Source of the DNA: Solirubrobacterales bacterium | GTDB lineage: Bacteria; Actinomycetota; Thermoleophilia; Solirubrobacterales; 70-9 | Direction: 5' to 3' | NCBI GenBank assembly: GCA_025450195.1 | Contig: JANWHW010000008.1 | Location: 1-64,000 of the forward strand | DNA length: 64,000 nt | Part shown: piece after piece, positions 61,197-64,000 of the stretch | How the letters are laid out: each line of letters opens with the position of its first letter | Position numbering within the stretch: position 1 is the first letter of the stretch | Program-made: the position numbers and the translations under genes | The notes under the pieces: model-generated | What the model saw: only the letters and a program-made list of their open reading frames with translations | Database searches by the model: none | What the model was told of the DNA's origin: nothing

Positions 61197-61219
61197 ATGG
61201 CTGAGGAGGCGGCGCTTAT

Positions 61220-61471
61220 TTACCTGCGGCGGCGCAGCGCCAGTAGGCCGCCGATCGCAAAGCCGACGACTGCGGCTCCGACGATCAACTCACTGCGATG
61301 CTCGCGGACCTGGCGGCGCCAGTCCGTCAGCTCGGTAACCCGGCCCCGCAGGGCTTCCACCGAGTGGCGAAGCTCATTTCGTTGGAGATCGATGTCGCGA
61401 CGGATCTCGGCCGCGGAACGACCCGGCATCCCGGTCGTGGCGGGACGGATTGGTTTGGGTTGGGCGCTCAT
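61220..61471 (-). CDS. DUF3618 protein
   Basis: 83 residues. RSAAEIRRDIDLQRNELRHSVEALRGRVTELTDWRRQVREHR is a charged amphipathic helix region; a C-terminal helix ELIVGAAVVGFAIGGLLALRRRR anchors it in the membrane. This is the DUF3618 layout. Its ATG overlaps the stop of the upstream holin-X gene (61468-61471). Role probably in membrane/stress physiology; inferred from family company. Confidence 0.85.
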   Translation of the reverse strand: MSAQPKPIRPATTGMPGRSAAEIRRDIDLQRNELRHSVEALRGRVTELTDWRRQVREHRSELIVGAAVVGFAIGGLLALRRRR

Positions 61472-61998
61472 TTGTCACCAACTTTCGAAACGGGACCGCT
61501 GCTGACGTTCGACACCGGCTTGCTCTCCTCGCCTTCGAAGACCGCCTTGGTGAGCTTGGCCTCCTCGATTGCCTGTTCGGGCATCGGCGGCGCACCGGCT
61601 TGGACCGAGCGATACGCGAAGAGGCCGGCGCCGGCTGCGATCAGGAGGAAGAGTGCCGCCTCGATGAAGAATCCCGGCCAGCTCTTACCGTCGAAGACCT
61701 CTTCGTTGAGCAGCCAGGCAAAGCCCTCCATAACCAAGATCAGCGCCAGGAAGGCAAAGGTCCCGGCCGCAATCCCAACCACCGAGCCCCGCAGGATCTT
61801 CCCGACTTTCTCGGAGACCTCCGTCTTCGCCAGCTCGATCTCCTCGCGAATCAGCGACGAGGTCCTTTCCGAGACATCGAAGACAAGCTCGCCGACCGAC
61901 CTTCCCTGAGGGCTCGGCGGAGTTGTTGGCTGGGACCCCGGCGCGGCCGTCGGCGTCGGCTCGGGGCCGTGCGGATCTGCTGGCGTTGGCTCTGGCAT
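61468..61998 (-). CDS. Actinobacterial holin-X / phage-holin-like family protein (DUF1469)
   Basis: 176 residues from ATG 61998. A Pro/Thr-rich N-terminus (MPEPTPADPHGPEPTPTAAPG), then SVGELVFDVSERTSSLIREEIELAKTEVSEKVGKILRGSVVGIAAGTFAFLALILVMEGFAWLL with two hydrophobic segments. Family members share SxLVREExxLAKxExxE. Despite the name they are not phage lysis genes; no phage gene is near. Middle gene of a DUF4235/holin-X/DUF3618 unit. Confidence 0.88.
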   Translation of the reverse strand: MPEPTPADPHGPEPTPTAAPGSQPTTPPSPQGRSVGELVFDVSERTSSLIREEIELAKTEVSEKVGKILRGSVVGIAAGTFAFLALILVMEGFAWLLNEEVFDGKSWPGFFIEAALFLLIAAGAGLFAYRSVQAGAPPMPEQAIEEAKLTKAVFEGEESKPVSNVSSGPVSKVGDK

Positions 61999-62003
61999 GG
62001 GCT

Positions 62004-62138
62004 CTACTCCGGGGGCTCTTCTTCGAAGACTCGCTGCCACACAATGGCGGCGAGCCGCGCCGCGACGAGGCTCGCGAGCGCACTGCTGGCCGCCAGCAGC
62101 CCGCTCCACATAAGTCGTTTGACGATGTCGTTATCCAT
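62004..62138 (-). CDS. DUF4235-like short membrane protein
   Basis: 44 residues from ATG 62138: IVKRLMWSGLLAASSALASLVAARLAAIVWQRVFEEEPP. One or two short hydrophobic helices and a VWxRxFxEEPP end as in DUF4235; shorter than most members. It overlaps a 29-residue frame upstream by 8 bp and lies 5 bp before the holin-X gene. Confidence 0.68.
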   Translation of the reverse strand: MDNDIVKRLMWSGLLAASSALASLVAARLAAIVWQRVFEEEPPE

Positions 62139-62220
62139 CTTGCTTGCCCTTCCCCTCGGGAGTTCCGCAGTAAACCAGCTTGGCGGCGCCATCGTGGGAA
62201 GGTCCGCCCAAAAGCCTCAT
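62131..62220 (-). CDS. Possible 29-residue protein, coupled to the DUF4235-like gene
   Basis: ATG at 62220 with GAGG 7 nt upstream; reads MRLLGGPSHDGAAKLVYCG then PEGKGKQDG. It ends inside the ATG region of the next gene (8 bp overlap), the arrangement of translational coupling. Family-2 repeat copy iv sits just before it. No homology is known to me; a leader peptide or a small protein are both possible. Confidence 0.35.
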   Translation of the reverse strand: MRLLGGPSHDGAAKLVYCGTPEGKGKQDG

Positions 62221-62228
62221 CACAAATC

Positions 62229-62287
62229 CTCGCGCTTCGCCCTCAGCGCGAAGAACAAGAAGTGGACGCTTGCGCGCTCCGCGCTCA
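62229..62287 (-). repeat. Repeat family 2, copy iv (after tetR)
   Basis: On the minus strand TGAGCGCGGAGCGCGCAAGCG, then TCCACTTCTTGTTCTTCGCG, then CTGAGGGCGAAGCGCGAGG. The first three bases are the tetR stop codon. The hairpin CTTCGC/GCGAAG is intact. A GAGG motif at the end serves as ribosome-binding site of the next small frame. Confidence 0.75.
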
Positions 62288-62884
62288 CCGGGGCTCCAGT
62301 CCGTCGCAGATCGTCGCGACAACGAGCGTCTTCGCTTGGTCGAAATCTGTGTCGGAGTTGGGAATCAGCTCGAAGATCCAGCCCGAGAGAAGCTGCTCGA
62401 TCGCACCGTAGAAGGACATCGAAGCAAAGGTCGGATCGATATCGCGGCGGAATGTTCCCTCCTCCTGCCCCGCCGCGACGATCTTGGCAATTGAGTCGTA
62501 GGCACGGCGGATCTCTGGAAGATGGGTGCGGCCAAACGAGTTCGCCGCGCGAGTTACCTCGACGATGATCACCTTCATCAACTCAGGGTCGTGGCGGTAG
62601 GAATCGACGATGAAGCCCGCCACAGCTTCCAGCTTGGCGCGATCTGTGGCCTCGCTGCGGTCGGCCTCCTCAATCGCGGCGAGCAGGAGGGACCAGCGCT
62701 CGCTGAACAGCTCGTTCAGCACCTCCTCCTTGGACTTGAAGTAGTGGTAAACGAGGCCGTAGGCGACGCCCGCCTCGTCGGCGATGTCAGAGACGCGGGT
62801 CGCGTGAAAGCCCTGTCGAGCGAACACCCGAATCGCGGCCTCGAGGATCTGGCGGCGCTTGTCGATCGGTGGAGCCTTGGCCAT
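62285..62884 (-). CDS. TetR-family regulator, FadR-like
   Basis: 199 residues from ATG 62884. The DNA-binding part is RRQILEAAIRVFARQGFHATRVSDIADEAGVAYGLVYHYFKSKEEVL, very close in pattern to the Bacillus FadR type; the ligand domain holds the VIIVEVTRAANSFGRTHLPEIRRAYDSIAKIVAAGQEEGTF text found in fatty-acid-responsive members. The ATG overlaps the nitrilase stop (TGATG). The only promoter seen is upstream of the nitrilase, and it carries the TTGACTGACCAGTCAA palindrome, so the operon is probably autoregulated. Three other genes in the window have the same palindrome. Confidence 0.92.
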   Translation of the reverse strand: MAKAPPIDKRRQILEAAIRVFARQGFHATRVSDIADEAGVAYGLVYHYFKSKEEVLNELFSERWSLLLAAIEEADRSEATDRAKLEAVAGFIVDSYRHDPELMKVIIVEVTRAANSFGRTHLPEIRRAYDSIAKIVAAGQEEGTFRRDIDPTFASMSFYGAIEQLLSGWIFELIPNSDTDFDQAKTLVVATICDGLEPR

Positions 62885-63801
62885 CAGAGAGCACCTCGGA
62901 CTTCGCCTGCGCTCCACTCGCGACGAATCAGATATGGACGCTCGCTCCGCTCCGGCTCAGAGGCCTCCAGCAGCTGCGGCCAGGCGTAGGCCTGTGGGCG
63001 GCGATTCGCGAGCGAAGGCAGCGACTCGCGGACGCGCTCTTGGGCAGAGAGGTCGAGGTCGGCGGCGATGAAGCACTCTTCGTCGGGTGCCGCGGCGAGA
63101 ACCCGGCCCCAAGCATCGACGATTGCCGAGTGGCCATAGGAGCTGAAGTGCGGCGGCGCCTCGCCGACCTGATTGGGGGCGATGATGAAGACCTGGTTCT
63201 CAATCGCTCGTGCCCGCAGCAGCACTTCCCAGTGGTCGCGGCCGGTGGCCAGCGTGAAAGCCGAGGGCACCGCGATCAAACGAGCTCCCCGCACCGCAAG
63301 GATCCGGTAGAGCTCCGGGAAGCGCAGGTCGTAACAAACGGTGAGGCCGACGGGCAGCTCACCCAGCGAAGCGGTGACGATCTCAGAGCCTGACTCCTCA
63401 TGCTCTGACTCGCGGTAGGCGACGCCTTCGACATCGACGTCGAACATGTGGATCTTGCGATAGACGGCGAGGTCGGCCCCGTCAGGGCCGATCAGGACCG
63501 AGGTGTTGAAGGCCTTCTCTCCGCCGCGCTCGGAGATGCTGCCAGCCAGGAGATGGATGCTCAGCTCGCGCGCCCACTCGCGAGCGGCGCTCAACGTTGG
63601 GCCGTCGAGTGGCTCAGCCCCGGCAAGCAGCTCCTCACCACCGGCCAGCAGGTTCCACTTCTCCGGCAGCGCGACCAGCTCGGCGCCCTCCGCTGCCGCC
63701 GCACGCACCAGTCGCTCGGCCGTGGCCATGTTGCGCGACTTGTCGCCGGTCGAATTGAGCTGTATCGCCGCTGCGCGCAAGAACGCGCTCCTCTCGGTCA
63801 T
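62884..63801 (-). CDS. Carbon-nitrogen hydrolase (nitrilase superfamily)
   Basis: 305 residues. The catalytic triad Glu-Lys-Cys is in LVALPEKWNLL, AVYRKIHMFDVDVEG and VGLTVCYDLRFPELYRILA, as in the Nit/omega-amidase branch. Probable substrates are amides such as deaminated glutathione or alpha-ketoacid amides. First gene of an operon with tetR. The promoter has a TATACT box at 63843-63848 and the operator lies between it and the ATG at 63801. Confidence 0.92.
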   Translation of the reverse strand: MTERSAFLRAAAIQLNSTGDKSRNMATAERLVRAAAAEGAELVALPEKWNLLAGGEELLAGAEPLDGPTLSAAREWARELSIHLLAGSISERGGEKAFNTSVLIGPDGADLAVYRKIHMFDVDVEGVAYRESEHEESGSEIVTASLGELPVGLTVCYDLRFPELYRILAVRGARLIAVPSAFTLATGRDHWEVLLRARAIENQVFIIAPNQVGEAPPHFSSYGHSAIVDAWGRVLAAAPDEECFIAADLDLSAQERVRESLPSLANRRPQAYAWPQLLEASEPERSERPYLIRREWSAGEVRGAL

Positions 63802-63816
63802 CGCCGGCCAGGCTGG

Positions 63817-63832
63817 TTGACTGACCAGTCAA
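63817..63832. promoter_or_regulatory. TetR-type operator, copy 4 (nitrilase-tetR)
   Basis: TTGACTGACCAGTCAA, arms TTGACT/AGTCAA perfect. It starts about 10 bp downstream of the -10 box, so a bound repressor would cover the transcription start. The most symmetric of the four copies and upstream of the regulator's own operon. Confidence 0.82.
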
Positions 63833-63842
63833 TCGATCACTC

Positions 63843-63848
63843 AGTATA
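63843..63848 (-). promoter_or_regulatory. -10 box of the nitrilase-tetR operon
   Basis: TATACT on the minus strand, 41 bp upstream of the ATG at 63801. A match at five of six positions to the consensus. The -35 is not clear. Confidence 0.5.
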
Positions 63849-63921
63849 GGAGCGCTTCGCGGCGAATTGCGCCGTTGGCACGCGAACCGAGGGGTGGCTA
63901 GGCGTACGATTCGTATCTCAG

Positions 63922-63980
63922 TGAGCGCGGAGCTAGCAAGCGTGCATCTTTGGTTCTTCGCGCAGCGAGCGAAGCGGGAA
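63922..63980 (+). repeat. Repeat family 2, copy iii (window end)
   Basis: TGAGCGCGGAGCTAGCAAGCG, then TGCATCTTTGGTTCTTCGCG, then CAGCGAGCGAAGCGGGAA. Hairpin CTTCGC/GCGAAG intact. Plus orientation, so a gene on the plus strand starting just beyond the window would be expected from the pattern of the other copies. Confidence 0.75.
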
Positions 63981-64000
63981 TAGGCGCAGTGAGCGAGGCC

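Noticed and set aside
61468-61998. Prophage lysis gene (holin)
   Set aside because: The holin-X label is a family name; the protein sits with DUF4235 and DUF3618 genes and no phage structural, lysin or integrase gene is nearby.

Overview
This is a 64 kb stretch of a high-GC chromosome from an actinobacterium. Actinobacterial-type integration host factor (mIHF), a HemQ-type coproheme decarboxylase, an F420-type LLM oxidoreductase, paired YrbE permeases, a DUF4235/holin-X/DUF3618 cluster and frequent GTG/TTG starts all fit. The gene mix looks like the Thermoleophilia (Solirubrobacterales) branch; this is recognition by eye, not a database result. No tRNA, rRNA, CRISPR array, transposase, integrase or phage module was seen. 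Gene density is very high and most genes look like ordinary chromosomal housekeeping or metabolism.

Layout. 0-8 kb: end of a type III glutamine synthetase, a cytochrome P450, rlmN, a roughly 360-nt stretch that folds like a large structured RNA, an amine oxidase/LLM/YggU run, and small SnoaL-like, cupin and Cys4 proteins. 8-20 kb: RecD2 helicase, VTT membrane protein, a secreted subtilase/sedolisin-like protease, CspA, TypA/BipA, a DUF2252 protein, acyl-CoA dehydrogenase, two small proteins and a Bcp peroxiredoxin. 20-31 kb: two Ca2+/cation exchangers, a lipoprotein, a MoxR/CoxE-type AAA+VWA pair, a histidine phosphatase, Rrf2 plus TauE/SafE, and a ThiXYZ-like ABC transporter. 31-39 kb: GGDEF-EAL sensor, AlkA-like glycosylase, a divergent pair (GNAT-fold protein and serine-palmitoyltransferase-like enzyme) that may form a sphingolipid module, mIHF, and small conserved proteins. 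38.5-45 kb: a minus-strand operon of two YrbE/MlaE permeases, a Mkl/MlaF ATPase, an MMPL/RND pump, a thioredoxin-fold protein and a B3/B4-domain protein. 45-57 kb: lipoprotein, PQQ-type sugar dehydrogenase, aldehyde dehydrogenase, full-length MetH, a glycosyltransferase-flippase fusion and a large membrane protein. 57-64 kb: HemQ, FprA-type reductase, BolA, monothiol glutaredoxin and an IscA/ErpA-type protein (heme and Fe-S handling), DegV, a small membrane-protein cluster, and a nitrilase-tetR operon.

Three layers of non-coding structure tie the window together. (1) A 16-bp palindrome, TTGRCTGACYAGYCAA, lies just upstream of the P450, the acyl-CoA dehydrogenase, the aldehyde dehydrogenase and the nitrilase-tetR operon. 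The TetR encoded at 62.3-62.9 kb probably controls this set, an apparent alkyl/fatty-acid oxidation regulon. (2) A family of about 60-bp elements (five copies) sits directly in front of start codons, in four or five cases co-oriented with the following gene, and in three copies begins at the stop codon of the preceding gene. (3) A family of about 110-bp hairpins (three copies) has a conserved CTTTTTCG...CGAAAAAG core and outer stems that differ between copies yet stay self-complementary; one copy lies in frame inside a coding region.
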